Positions 50,188-59,278 are shown, numbered from the stretch's first letter. The stretch is DNA of 64,000 nucleotides from Paludibacteraceae bacterium (GCA_024693065.1 JAILLP010000011.1:62001-126000); one strand, 5' to 3'. Program-made: numbers and translations. Notes: a model not told the origin generated them from the sequence alone.

Positions 50188-50649
50188 ATGAAGAAATTAT
50201 TTTCAACAGTGCTGTTTTCTATTTTGATGGTTTTCCCTGTCGTGTTCATGAGTTGTGGTGATGATGACGACGATAATAAGGACCAGGGACAAAGTAACGC
50301 ATTGATCGGTACGTGGATGTCAAAAGATTCCACAGAGATTTACGAAGGTTTTTATTGGTACGAGGATCAATACCAGAAGTTTGAGAAGGACTATTACTAT
50401 GACGTCTATGTTAAGCAACAGGGTCAGGTACAGACCGTAACGGTTTATCGCTACGCTTACTCTTTTGACGGCCAGAAGATAACATTGGCTAGTTTCCCGA
50501 CTTTCCCGGTCAGTGTGACAGTTGAGGGCGATACCTATAAGACTCCTACAACCGTATTTACTCGTGTTGCCGATTTGCCTCAGGTTGCGTTGGATAAGAT
50601 CGCCGCTGGTGATTTCGAGGACATGGACGCAGACGATGAGGAAGAATGA
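50188..50649 (+). CDS. Probably surface-exposed lipoprotein with acidic export signal
   Basis: 153 residues. Lipoprotein signal peptide with FMSC (Cys23), directly followed by GDDDDDN, the sort of acidic stretch that in Bacteroidota directs lipoproteins to the outside of the outer membrane. The mature domain (about 38-140) is beta-rich with LIGTWMSKDSTEIYEG, reminiscent of small lipocalin-like domains, but I do not assign function. The very acidic C-terminus (DMDADDEEE) is another unusual feature. The gene has its own promoter and terminator. Confidence 0.78.
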   Translation: MKKLFSTVLFSILMVFPVVFMSCGDDDDDNKDQGQSNALIGTWMSKDSTEIYEGFYWYEDQYQKFEKDYYYDVYVKQQGQVQTVTVYRYAYSFDGQKITLASFPTFPVSVTVEGDTYKTPTTVFTRVADLPQVALDKIAAGDFEDMDADDEEE

Positions 50650-50722
50650 AGTTTTTGATGTTCAGTAATTGTACTTCCCCCTTGTACATGAAGGGATAGA
50701 TCTACGGTTAGTAAAACTTGTT

Positions 50723-50764
50723 GACCCTCTTATTCATCCGTCTGGGCTGGTGATTAGGAGGGTC
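50723..50764 (+). terminator. Terminator after the acidic lipoprotein gene
   Basis: GACCCTC pairs with GAGGGTC, and the inner bases (TTATTCATC with GGTGATTA) extend the stem with a few mismatches; TCTTTTTC follows. It lies about 75 nt beyond the stop codon. Confidence 0.75.
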
Positions 50765-50961
50765 TCTTTTTCGCTTATTAATGTTTAGAAGGGAATTGGA
50801 TGCGTAACGGAATGTAACGCATACGAAACGGAGGTGTGAGTTTTTGCTTGGGCAGGAAATGTTCATTTATGCCTTCCTTCAAAAATAGTTTTATGTTGGA
50901 TAACATCTTTTTGATGTTTTTTTATAACTTCGCGACTTGAAAATTTTTAAGTAATACAGAG
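50765..50961. other. Upstream region of bipA with an inverted repeat
   Basis: AT-rich stretch of about 200 nt. An imperfect inverted repeat (ATGCGT at 50800-50805 and ACGCAT at 50817-50822) contains two GTAACG words. TAACTTCG at 50925-50932 is one base off the -7 box and may drive bipA, but no -33 is at the right distance. No gene seen. Confidence 0.35.
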
Positions 50962-52764
50962 ATGCAAAAGATTAGAAATGTTGCGATTATCGCTCACGTT
51001 GACCATGGTAAAACAACGTTGGTGGATAAAATGTTGTTGGCAGGAAACCTGTTCAAGGATCACGAGAAACCAACTGACCTGATTCTGGACAATAATGATT
51101 TGGAGCGTGAGCGAGGTATAACCATCGTTTCTAAGAATGTCTCTATCCGTTATAAGGACTATAAAATCAATATCATAGATACTCCGGGTCACTCCGACTT
51201 CGGTGGCGAGGTGGAGCGTGTGCTCAACATGGCGGATGGTGTGTTGCTCCTGGTGGACGCTTTCGAGGGCCCGATGCCGCAGACGCGCTTCGTCTTGCAG
51301 AAGGCCATCCAATTGGGTCTGAAGCCTATCGTGGTGATCAACAAGGTGGATAAACCGAACTGCCGCCCAGAGGAGGTGCAGGAGGAGGTCTTCGACCTGA
51401 TGTTCAACTTGGACGCCACGGAGGAGCAGCTCGATTTCCCTACCATCTATGGTTCCGCTAAGAATAACTGGATGTCGGACGACTGGAAGAAGCCTCGTGA
51501 GAACGATATCACGCCGGTCTTGGACGCTATCATCAAATATATCCCTGAACCTCGTATGAATCAGGGTACGCCTCAGATGCTAATCACTTCTTTGGATTTC
51601 TCCTCCTACGTGGGACGTATCGCCATCGGTCGTATCCACCGTGGTACCTTGCAGGAGTCCCAGAACCTCTCGCTTGTGAAGCGTGACGGTTCCGTGAAGA
51701 AGGTGCGCATCAAGGAGTTGCGTGTGTTTGAGGGCTTCGGACAGGCGACGGTACGCGAGGCGCATTGCGGTGAAATTTGCGCATTGGTGGGTATCGAGGA
51801 CTTCGAAATCGGTGATACTATCTGCGACTTCGAGAATCCTGAGCCGTTGCCGCCTATCGCGATCGATGAGCCTACCATGAGCATGGTGTTCGCCATCAAC
51901 GACTCGCCGTTCTTTGGCAAGGAGGGTAAGTTCGTCACTTCAAGGCATATCAATGACCGTTTGGAGAAGGAGTTGGACCGCAACTTGGCTCTCCGTGTGG
52001 AGAAGAACCCTGATTCTGATAAATGGATCGTCTATGGTCGTGGTGTGCTCCACTTGTCTGTCCTGATCGAGACGATGCGTCGTGAGGGCTATGAGTTGCA
52101 GGTGGGCCAGCCTCAGGTCATCATCAAGGAGATCGATGGCGTGAAGTGCGAACCGGTCGAGCAGTTGACCATCGATCTGCCGGATGAGGTGTCCGGTAAG
52201 GTGATTGAGATGGTTTCTGTCCGTAAGGGTGATATGGTCTCCATGGAGCGTAAAGGCGACCGTGTGCATCTGGAGTTCGTCATCCCTTCCCGTGGTATCA
52301 TCGGACTTCGTACGAATGTCCTGACCGCCACTGCAGGTGAGGGTGTGATTGCTCACCGATTCTTGGAGTACCAGCCTTATAAGGGTGAGATCGAGCGTAG
52401 AACCAATGGCTCCCTGATCGCTATGGAGACGGGTACGGTCTTCGCTTACGCCTTGGATAAGTTGCAGGATAGGGGCCGTTTCTTCATCAGTCCGCAGGAC
52501 GAGGTCTATGCGGGCCAAGTGGTCGGCGAACACTGCAAGGACAATGATATCGTCATTAACGTGACGAAGTCCAAGCAGTTGACCAACATGCGTTCGAAGA
52601 GTTCAGACGAAAAGGCTCGCATCATCCCGCCTATCATCTTCTCCCTGGAGGAGGCGCTTGAGTATATTAAGGAGGATGAGTATGTCGAGGTGACTCCGAA
52701 GAGCATGCGTATCCGTAAGATTATCTTGGACGAGACCGAGAGAAAACGCGCGAACAGGGTCTGA
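50962..52764 (+). CDS. typA: Translational GTPase BipA/TypA
   Basis: 600 residues, normal for BipA. G-domain motifs are intact: [13 protein letters not shown] (G1), RERGITI (G2), [14 protein letters not shown] (G3), NKVDK (G4) and SAKNN-type G5, followed by EF-G-like domains and the BipA-specific C-terminal region ([35 protein letters not shown]). BipA is a ribosome-associated GTPase that helps 50S assembly at low temperature or under stress. Biased codon use suggests good expression. pbpC starts 30 nt downstream with no terminator between. Confidence 0.96.
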   Translation: MQKIRNVAIIAHVDHGKTTLVDKMLLAGNLFKDHEKPTDLILDNNDLERERGITIVSKNVSIRYKDYKINIIDTPGHSDFGGEVERVLNMADGVLLLVDAFEGPMPQTRFVLQKAIQLGLKPIVVINKVDKPNCRPEEVQEEVFDLMFNLDATEEQLDFPTIYGSAKNNWMSDDWKKPRENDITPVLDAIIKYIPEPRMNQGTPQMLITSLDFSSYVGRIAIGRIHRGTLQESQNLSLVKRDGSVKKVRIKELRVFEGFGQATVREAHCGEICALVGIEDFEIGDTICDFENPEPLPPIAIDEPTMSMVFAINDSPFFGKEGKFVTSRHINDRLEKELDRNLALRVEKNPDSDKWIVYGRGVLHLSVLIETMRREGYELQVGQPQVIIKEIDGVKCEPVEQLTIDLPDEVSGKVIEMVSVRKGDMVSMERKGDRVHLEFVIPSRGIIGLRTNVLTATAGEGVIAHRFLEYQPYKGEIERRTNGSLIAMETGTVFAYALDKLQDRGRFFISPQDEVYAGQVVGEHCKDNDIVINVTKSKQLTNMRSKSSDEKARIIPPIIFSLEEALEYIKEDEYVEVTPKSMRIRKIILDETERKRANRV

Positions 52765-52793
52765 TAGACCTTTGACCCCTAATACCTACAAGG

Positions 52794-55130
52794 ATGAAAA
52801 AGTATTTTCGTAGTTGGAAAGCGAGGATTTTTTTCATCCTTTTTGTTTTTTTCGCAGTGCTCTGCCTGCTTCGTTTCCAACTCTTCCCGAGTGATTATTC
52901 CACGGTCGTTTTCACGGAGAAGGGCGAACTGGTGGGGGCTCGTCTGGCGAACGATGGGCAGTGGCGCTTCCCTCCGATGGATACGGTGCCGTATAAGTTG
53001 AAGAAGGCCACGCTGTGCTTCGAGGATAAACATTTCTACCGCCATCCGGGTGTCAATCCGGTCTCCATTTTCCGTGCGTTGAGGCTTAACCTCTCCGCCG
53101 GCAGGGTCGTTTCCGGCGGCAGCACCATCTCCATGCAGGTGATCCGTATGAGTCGCAACCATCGGAAGCGTGTCTTCACCGAGAAGATTATCGAGGCGTT
53201 CGGAGCCGTATGGCTTGAACTGCACTATTCGAAGGAGGAGATCCTCTCCATGTATGTCTCCAATGCGCCGTATGGTGGCAATACGGTGGGCGTTCAGACC
53301 GCCTCGTGGCGTTACTACCAGCGGGCGGGGAAGGATCTATCCTGGGCGGAGGCAGCCCTCTTGGCCGTGTTGCCGAACGCACCTTCCATGATCCATGTGG
53401 AGCGGAACCGTGAGTCGCTGAAACGCAAGCGTGACGCGCTCCTGCGGACGATGTGCGAGCGGGGCGAGTTCGACGAGGAGACGCTTTCCCTTTCGATGGA
53501 TGAGCCATTGCCGGAGCAGGTTTTCTCCTTGCAGGTGATGGCGCCCCATCTGGTGGATCGCATGAACAGGGAAAAACGTGGACAGATTGTACATGTCACG
53601 TTGAATGCCACGTTGCAGAAGAATGTGGAGGAGATCGCTTCCCGCTACAAGAGCATATACTCCCAAAATGGGGTGCAGAACTTATCCGCAATGGTGATGG
53701 AAGTTTCCACGGGCAACGTCCTGTGTTATTGTGGCAACGCTGCCTATGATAACAATGACGACAACCAGGTGGATATGATTCTTGCTTCTCGTAGTACGGG
53801 TAGCATTCTGAAACCTTTTCTCTATTGTGCGATGATTGAGGATGGTCAGGTTACCCCGCATATGTTGGTGCCCGATGTGCCGATTCAGATTGCTGGTTAT
53901 AAACCTCAGAATTTCGATCGGACCTTCGATGGGGCAGTCCCTGCCAACGAGGCTTTGGTTCGCTCTTTGAACATCCCTGCTGTGCTGATGTTGCGTAAGT
54001 ATGGTATACCAATGTTCCAAGATTATCTGTGTCGGGCGGGTATCTCTACGCTCAAATACTCGCCTGATCATTACGGTTTGACGTTGATCCTGGGTGGTGC
54101 GGAGGCTACGCTTTGGGATGTGGCGGGTGTCTATGCATCCATGTCCAGAGTACTGAACCGCTATAACCGTGATTTCTTGTACGACGAGGGCGATATCCAT
54201 GCGCCTCGGATTTGTCGGCAGGATGAGATGCATAAGGTGGTCGATAAACCTGTCTTATTTCATGCAGGGTCTGTTTGGCACACCATGGATGCCATCAAGG
54301 AATTGAACCGACCGAACGTGACCGATTGGCGTATATTCTCCTCTTCCCGCAAGGTTGGTTGGAAGACTGGTACCAGCTTCGGTAATAGGGATGCGTGGGC
54401 GGTGGGCTCCACGCCGGAGTATGTGGTGGGTGTATGGGTTGGTAATGCGGATGGTGAGGGTCGCCCTGATTTGACTGGGGTAGGATATGCTGCCCCGCTG
54501 ATGTTCGCCATATACAATATTTTGCCTAATACAACGTGGTTTGCTGCTCCTCAGAAAGATTTCGTCCCGATGGAACTTTGCCGCCAAAGTGGTTTCCTGC
54601 GAGGAAAAGATTGCCCGCAAGGGGACTCTGTGATGTTATATGCGCCGTGTGCCAAGAGTGAACCTTGTCCATATCATCAGGTGATCCACCTCACCAGTGA
54701 TGAGAAATACAGGGTGTCGGCGAAGTGTATGTCACCTCTGGATATGGTGCATAAGCCTTGGTTTGTCCTACCTCCTACGATCGAAAGTTTCTATCGTATG
54801 CATAATACATCTTATTTGCCGTTGCCCCCTTTCAAACCGGGATGTGAGGACGAATCCTCTTCCGTAATGGAATTCATCTATCCGAAGGAATCCCGGACGC
54901 TGTATATTCCGAAGGAGATGGATGGCAAGAGGGGTGAGGTCATCTTCGAGGTGGCGCATCGCCAAGCGGACGTGACGCTCTATTGGCATTTGGACAACAC
55001 ATATCTTGGCGAAACGAAACGATTCCATCAGAAGGGAATCAGCACCACAGAGGGTGAACATACGATTACCGTGGTGGATGAAGCTGGAAATCAGATGGAA
55101 AGGAAATTCAAGGCGATTGTGACGGAGTGA
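52794..55130 (+). CDS. pbpC: Penicillin-binding protein 1C
   Basis: 778 residues. N-terminal membrane anchor (about 10-27), GT51 transglycosylase domain (about 60-230) with catalytic Glu77 in FEDKHFYRHPG and the SGGSTISMQV motif, transpeptidase domain (about 280-560) with SILKP (Ser340), SLN and KTGTS near 524, and a BiPBP_C domain (about 690-775) at the C-terminus. It polymerises and cross-links peptidoglycan in the periplasm. In many bacteria pbpC is paired with an alpha-2-macroglobulin gene; none lies beside it here. It follows typA closely. Confidence 0.94.
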   Translation: MKKYFRSWKARIFFILFVFFAVLCLLRFQLFPSDYSTVVFTEKGELVGARLANDGQWRFPPMDTVPYKLKKATLCFEDKHFYRHPGVNPVSIFRALRLNLSAGRVVSGGSTISMQVIRMSRNHRKRVFTEKIIEAFGAVWLELHYSKEEILSMYVSNAPYGGNTVGVQTASWRYYQRAGKDLSWAEAALLAVLPNAPSMIHVERNRESLKRKRDALLRTMCERGEFDEETLSLSMDEPLPEQVFSLQVMAPHLVDRMNREKRGQIVHVTLNATLQKNVEEIASRYKSIYSQNGVQNLSAMVMEVSTGNVLCYCGNAAYDNNDDNQVDMILASRSTGSILKPFLYCAMIEDGQVTPHMLVPDVPIQIAGYKPQNFDRTFDGAVPANEALVRSLNIPAVLMLRKYGIPMFQDYLCRAGISTLKYSPDHYGLTLILGGAEATLWDVAGVYASMSRVLNRYNRDFLYDEGDIHAPRICRQDEMHKVVDKPVLFHAGSVWHTMDAIKELNRPNVTDWRIFSSSRKVGWKTGTSFGNRDAWAVGSTPEYVVGVWVGNADGEGRPDLTGVGYAAPLMFAIYNILPNTTWFAAPQKDFVPMELCRQSGFLRGKDCPQGDSVMLYAPCAKSEPCPYHQVIHLTSDEKYRVSAKCMSPLDMVHKPWFVLPPTIESFYRMHNTSYLPLPPFKPGCEDESSSVMEFIYPKESRTLYIPKEMDGKRGEVIFEVAHRQADVTLYWHLDNTYLGETKRFHQKGISTTEGEHTITVVDEAGNQMERKFKAIVTE

Positions 55131-55207
55131 TGGGGAATGCCATATTTTGATGGAAAAAAGTTTGCGATATCGTATTGACATCTCTTTATTTTCTACAAGT
55201 TTGTTTC

Positions 55208-55238
55208 TTTGAAGATTGAGATTTTTGTCTTACATTTG
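55208..55238 (+). promoter_or_regulatory. Perfect Bacteroidota promoter facing the glycan cluster
   Basis: TTTG (55208-55211), 19-nt spacer, TACATTTG (55231-55238). Expected start near 55244, about 500 nt before the first synthase copy. Confidence 0.75.
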
Positions 55239-55259
55239 CGTGTTATTCGTTGGTGGCGT

Positions 55260-55382
55260 ATGTTACTGACGGGGCGAAGCTTTGGGGGATATGTTTTCTC
55301 CGTAGTGTTTGCTTTAGGAATGAGATGCGCAGATGCCGTGGACAAATGCCTTGGACTTTGTTTTTCATGGTGGTTCAGTTAA
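55260..55382 (+). other. Weak small ORF in the long leader
   Basis: 40 codons from ATG, just downstream of the promoter; the peptide is Phe/Cys/Trp-rich with no recognised similarity. It could be a leader peptide, or chance. Confidence 0.2.
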
Positions 55383-55741
55383 TGGATGAACTATTATGAG
55401 AGTGTGGACAGATGATGATCCCTTGGATGAGGAGATGATCTATCGTCGTAAATGTTGATTGTATTGCTGATAGGGTTGAGAGACTTGGCAATCGAGAAAG
55501 TGTGATGGGGGTGTGTGAAATTTATATTCGTACATGGATATAAAGCATATGACGGAAGGTGCCCGGTTTTTTGGAGAAATCCGAGGAAGTGTCGGTGTGA
55601 TAACTGTAATATAATTTTGGGAATTTATTAGTAAATAGGTTACCCCTTTATCCCTCTCCATTGAGGAAGCCTATATATTGCTTTTTGATATTGGTCGTTT
55701 TTCACGTGCGCTATTTGAGTCATTTAAAAAGTTAGAATAAT

Positions 55742-56794
55742 ATGGTAGATAAATTTTATTGTATGAGTTCATATCTCGCATTTAGATTTATTGAATGCGA
55801 TGAAAAAGATTTTTATGAAAATCTACATCATAAAAATATAGATTTGTTACCCGATGGAGATAGAATACCGGTCAAGACTGCGGATGAGATAGGATTGGCG
55901 ATAGATAAGCAGATGGCCATGTTTAGTGGGAAAAAACGAGGAATATTGCTTTCGGGGGGGATGGACAGTGCGATAGTAGCTTCATATATGAATGGAGGAG
56001 AAGCGTATACATTTAGATTCTTGGGTGGTGATTTCCAAAAAGAGGAACTTTCTCGTGCAGAGTGTCATGCTAAATATTACAACCTTAATCTTCATTATGT
56101 TGATATCGAATGGGAATCGATTGAGAAACTTGTTGATGATTGTATGAAGTCGAAATGCGCACCGGTTCATTCTATTGAGCCTCAAATACTTAAAGCAGCT
56201 TTGCAGGCAAAGAATGATGGAGTAGAAATCATGTTTGTGGGGGATGGTAGCGATTATATTTTTGGGGGCATGGATCAATTACTTTCGAAAGATTGGAATT
56301 TTGATGATTTTGTTGAAAGATACTATTCTATAAAACCAAGTGAGATTTTGAATGATCCCGTTGATATGACTTATCCATTTGAACCTTTTAGATTACCCAA
56401 TAATAAGATTGATTTCCAAGGTTTCATGGCGGGATTGATGACAAGGGAAAGTTTTAATTCGTATCACAATGCTTTTTCAGTTGCGCATATGCCGTATTAT
56501 GATCCATATGCCCATCTGAAGATGGCAGAAAAGCTTGATTTGAAACGTATTAGAGGTGGTGAGCCTAAGTATCTAATCCGTGAACTTATGTCCAAACGTT
56601 ATCCGGGTATTCCTGTCCCAAATAAAAATCCCATGCCACGTCCTGTCGATTTTTATTTTAAAGATTGGATAGGTCCTACTCGCCCTGAATTTAAAAGAAA
56701 TATTGATATGTCTCGTTATTCGGGTAATCAAAAATGGCAGATGTGGTGCTTGGAACGTTTTTTAAACATGCATGAACCCATTAAAATTGGATAA
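55742..56794 (+). CDS. Asparagine-synthase-like protein, first tandem copy (C-terminal cytidylyltransferase lost)
   Basis: 350 residues, homologous along its whole length to the first 349 residues of the next gene. The ATP-pyrophosphatase core has LSGGMDS near residue 70, GDGSDYIFGG (the Asn-synthase GEGSDE-type motif) and conserved C-terminal KYLIRELMSKRYP. It lacks the N-terminal glutaminase domain of asparagine synthetases, so it would use free ammonia or a partner glutaminase. It ends with a TAA at 56792-56794 created by a 1-nt deletion (GGATAACAACGG versus GGATATACAACGG in the second copy). The cytidylyltransferase part survives only as a remnant downstream. AT-rich codon use differs from the housekeeping genes. 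The substrate is unknown. Confidence 0.7.
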   Translation: MVDKFYCMSSYLAFRFIECDEKDFYENLHHKNIDLLPDGDRIPVKTADEIGLAIDKQMAMFSGKKRGILLSGGMDSAIVASYMNGGEAYTFRFLGGDFQKEELSRAECHAKYYNLNLHYVDIEWESIEKLVDDCMKSKCAPVHSIEPQILKAALQAKNDGVEIMFVGDGSDYIFGGMDQLLSKDWNFDDFVERYYSIKPSEILNDPVDMTYPFEPFRLPNNKIDFQGFMAGLMTRESFNSYHNAFSVAHMPYYDPYAHLKMAEKLDLKRIRGGEPKYLIRELMSKRYPGIPVPNKNPMPRPVDFYFKDWIGPTRPEFKRNIDMSRYSGNQKWQMWCLERFLNMHEPIKIG

Positions 56795-57000
56795 CAACGG
56801 TGAGTATGATTGCATGGTCACTTGAATTTATTGAATAAGGCAAAGTTAATGTGTAATCGTTTAATTGTTGGTGTGCCTGCGGATGACTTGGTTGAGTATA
56901 AGGTGGAAGTTCAGTTATTCCGTTTGAAGAGCGTAAATTCATTGCGGATGCTTTAAAAATTGTTGATGAGGTTGTTGCCCAAGAGGATGTCGCATGTGCT
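56795..57000 (+). pseudogene. Remnant of a cytidylyltransferase domain
   Basis: Matches 58080-58285 of the intact second copy by eye (for example CATTTGAATTTATTGAATAA, GATGACTTGGTTGAGTATAA, CAGTTATTCCGTTTGAAGA) but with a 1-nt deletion near 56794, a deletion of several bases around 56812 that destroys the HIGH motif, and further changes. The similarity stops near 56990, where the sequence passes into a copy of the cluster's upstream flank (TGTGCTATTTGAGTCATT). It is not translatable as a domain. Confidence 0.85.
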
Positions 57001-57029
57001 ATTTGAGTCATTGTAAAATTTAAAATAAT

Positions 57030-58484
57030 ATGATAGATAAAAGTTTTTGCATGAGTTCATATCTCGCATTTAGATATATTGAATGCGATGAAAAAGATTT
57101 TTATGAAGATTTACATCATAAAAATATAGATTTGTTGCCCGATGAAGATAAGATGCCAGTCAAGACTGCGGATGAGATAGGATTGGCGATAGATAAGCAG
57201 ATATCCATGTTTAAAGGGAAGAAACGAGGAATATTGCTTTCGGGGGGAATGGACAGTGCGATAGTAGCTTCATATATGAACGGAGGAGAAGCGTATACGT
57301 TTAGATTCTTGGGTGGTGATTTCCAAAAAGAAGAGTTGGCGCGAGCTGAATACTATGCAAAATATTACAATCTTAATTTACATTATGTAGATATTACTTG
57401 GGATACGGTTTTAGATTATGTTGATGCATGTATGAAAGCAAAATGTGCTCCTGTCCACTCTATTGAACCTCAGATCTTACAAGCAGCTTTACAGGCAAAA
57501 AATGACGGTGTTGAGGTAATGTTTGTCGGTGAAAGTAGCGACTTGGTATTTGGCGGGATGGACAAACTTTTGTCTAAGGATTGGATGTTTGATGAGTTTA
57601 TGAACCGCTATATGTTCACAGATCCGAACGAAGTTCTCAAAAATCCTGTTGATATGTCATATTTGTTTGAGCGTTATCGCCAAGGCAAAAATATTGATTT
57701 CTTGTCATTTATGGATAATGTGTTTTCAATTGAAAGTTCCAGTTCATATTGGAATGCTTTTGCTATTGCAAATATGCCATATTATGACCCATATGCACAC
57801 TTGAAGATGTCAGAACCTCTTGATTTATATAGAGTGCGTAACGGTGAACCGAAATACCTGATTCGAGAACTTATGGCGAAACGCTATCCGGACATTCCTG
57901 TTCCAGATAAAAATCCTATGCCACGTCCCGTTGACTTTTATTTTAAAGATTGGACGGGTCCTACTCGCCCTGAGTTTAAGAGAAATATTGATATGTCTCG
58001 TTATTCAGGTAATCAAAAATGGCAGATGTGGTGCTTGGAACGTTTTTTGAATATGTGCGAACCCATTAAAATTGGATATACAACGGGCGTGTATGATTTG
58101 TTCCATATTGGTCATTTGAATTTATTGAATAAAGCAAAATCAATGTGTGACTATTTAATTGTAGGAGTGTCTACAGATGATTTGGTTGAGTATAAAGGGA
58201 AACGCTCAGTTATTCCGTTTGAAGAACGAAAATCCATCGTGGGAGCTTTAAAATGCGTTGATGAAGTTGTTACCCAGGAGAATATGAATAAGTTGGAAGC
58301 TTGGCATAAATATGGGTTTAATGTGATGTTTGTGGGAGATGATTGGAAGGGAACGGAAAAATGGAACAGGATTGAGGAGGAGATGAAGTCAATTGGTGTT
58401 GAAGTTGTTTATTTCCCATATACAAAGGGTACGTCTTCAACTTTAATTAATGAAACTTTGCGTCGATTGAGAGGAGATAAATGA
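57030..58484 (+). CDS. Fused asparagine-synthase-like / TagD-type cytidylyltransferase
   Basis: 484 residues, two domains. Residues 1-345: ATP-pyrophosphatase of the asparagine-synthase type (LSGGMDS at 70-76, GESSDLVFGG) without a glutaminase domain. Residues 350-484: CTP-transfer domain of the TagD/GCT type, GYTTGVYDLFHIGHLNLL with HIGH at 359-362, GVSTDDLVEYKGKR, RKSIVGALKCVDEVV, GDDWKG and YTKGTSST. The second domain would make a CDP-activated alcohol or amino alcohol (CDP-glycerol, CDP-choline or similar); the first may amidate or adenylate the same substrate. It overlaps the LicD gene by 4 nt, so the CDP compound is probably the LicD donor. I know of no characterised enzyme with this domain order. 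Confidence 0.8.
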   Translation: MIDKSFCMSSYLAFRYIECDEKDFYEDLHHKNIDLLPDEDKMPVKTADEIGLAIDKQISMFKGKKRGILLSGGMDSAIVASYMNGGEAYTFRFLGGDFQKEELARAEYYAKYYNLNLHYVDITWDTVLDYVDACMKAKCAPVHSIEPQILQAALQAKNDGVEVMFVGESSDLVFGGMDKLLSKDWMFDEFMNRYMFTDPNEVLKNPVDMSYLFERYRQGKNIDFLSFMDNVFSIESSSSYWNAFAIANMPYYDPYAHLKMSEPLDLYRVRNGEPKYLIRELMAKRYPDIPVPDKNPMPRPVDFYFKDWTGPTRPEFKRNIDMSRYSGNQKWQMWCLERFLNMCEPIKIGYTTGVYDLFHIGHLNLLNKAKSMCDYLIVGVSTDDLVEYKGKRSVIPFEERKSIVGALKCVDEVVTQENMNKLEAWHKYGFNVMFVGDDWKGTEKWNRIEEEMKSIGVEVVYFPYTKGTSSTLINETLRRLRGDK

Positions 58485-59278
58485 TGATGTGCGAGGACTT
58501 TTCTATGTATAACGGAGATGGTACGCAGTTGCGTAAGGCTCAATTAGTGATGTTAGAAATACTAAAACAGGTCGATCTTGTGTGCAAAAAGCATAAAATC
58601 GATTATTTGTTGGATGGAGGCACTTGTTTGGGGGCCGTTCGTCATGGAGGGTTTATTCCGTGGGATGATGATATTGATATTAATGTCAAACGAAGCGATA
58701 TGAAGCGACTGCGCAAAGCACTTCAGTCTGAACTGCCTGACAATCTTTATTTCCAGGATAAGAGTACGGATAAACATTATTGCTGGGAATTTGCAAAAGT
58801 ACGAGACCGTAATACGATTTTTCAGGAAGAAGGGAATGATAGAGAGGAACATCAGGGGATCTTTATTGACATCATACCTGTTGAACCATTTTTTTCTCTG
58901 AAAAGTAAAAAGATGATAGATTATTTTTATGCTCGTTGTTGTAGAGGTATTCGCCATTTTTATACTTACAAAAAGAAGGATATTGTCATCGCATATTTAT
59001 TGTGGCTTCCTTTCCGGACTATTGTCGCTGTCTACAGATTAATGGTCAGAATTTTTAAACCTAAAATGTGGGGACATGTATTTGGTTGGGAGTCATACAA
59101 CTGCGTAGAAGAAAAATATATGTTTCCTGTTAAAAATATGTTGTTTGAAGGTGTTGAAGTGTTAGGACCGAATAATCCTGATGCGTTTTTGTCGGCTCTT
59201 TTTGGTGACTATATGCGTATTCCCCCTAAAGAGGAACGTGTAACGCATGCAATGAAAATTGTTTTTCTTAATGAGTGA
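58481..59278 (+). CDS. LicD-family phosphotransferase
   Basis: 265 residues. The LicD motif LLDGGTCLGAVRHGGFIPWDDDIDI (split) is complete, with the Asp-rich metal site, and the rest follows the family plan (KVRDRNTIF, GIFIDIIPVEPF). LicD proteins, like fukutin and FKRP, move phosphocholine, glycerol phosphate or ribitol phosphate from a CDP donor to a sugar. Three start codons (58481, 58484, 58487) are close together; the first overlaps the stop of the fusion gene, so translation is coupled. It presumably uses the product of the fused cytidylyltransferase. The acceptor is likely a surface polysaccharide built by the next genes. Confidence 0.88.
   Translation: MMMCEDFSMYNGDGTQLRKAQLVMLEILKQVDLVCKKHKIDYLLDGGTCLGAVRHGGFIPWDDDIDINVKRSDMKRLRKALQSELPDNLYFQDKSTDKHYCWEFAKVRDRNTIFQEEGNDREEHQGIFIDIIPVEPFFSLKSKKMIDYFYARCCRGIRHFYTYKKKDIVIAYLLWLPFRTIVAVYRLMVRIFKPKMWGHVFGWESYNCVEEKYMFPVKNMLFEGVEVLGPNNPDAFLSALFGDYMRIPPKEERVTHAMKIVFLNE

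Larger units (their letters stand above)
55131..55741. other. Long intergenic region upstream of the glycan cluster
   Basis: 611 nt. A perfect promoter lies at 55208-55238. The 500 nt beyond it contain no convincing gene: the best small ORF (55260-55382, ATG, 40 codons) is weak. The last 45 nt, from about 55697 (CGCTATTTGAGTCATT), are repeated upstream of the second synthase copy (around 56995), so they belong to the duplicated unit. The region may act as a long leader for the following operon or contain decayed sequence. Confidence 0.5.

Noticed and set aside
50800-50822. Inverted repeat ATGCGT...ACGCAT as an operator for bipA
   Set aside because: Only 6-bp arms and over 100 nt from the presumed promoter; too weak to claim.
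55260-55382. 40-codon ORF as an UpxY-type or leader-peptide gene
   Set aside because: Too short and compositionally odd for UpxY; kept only as a low-confidence note.
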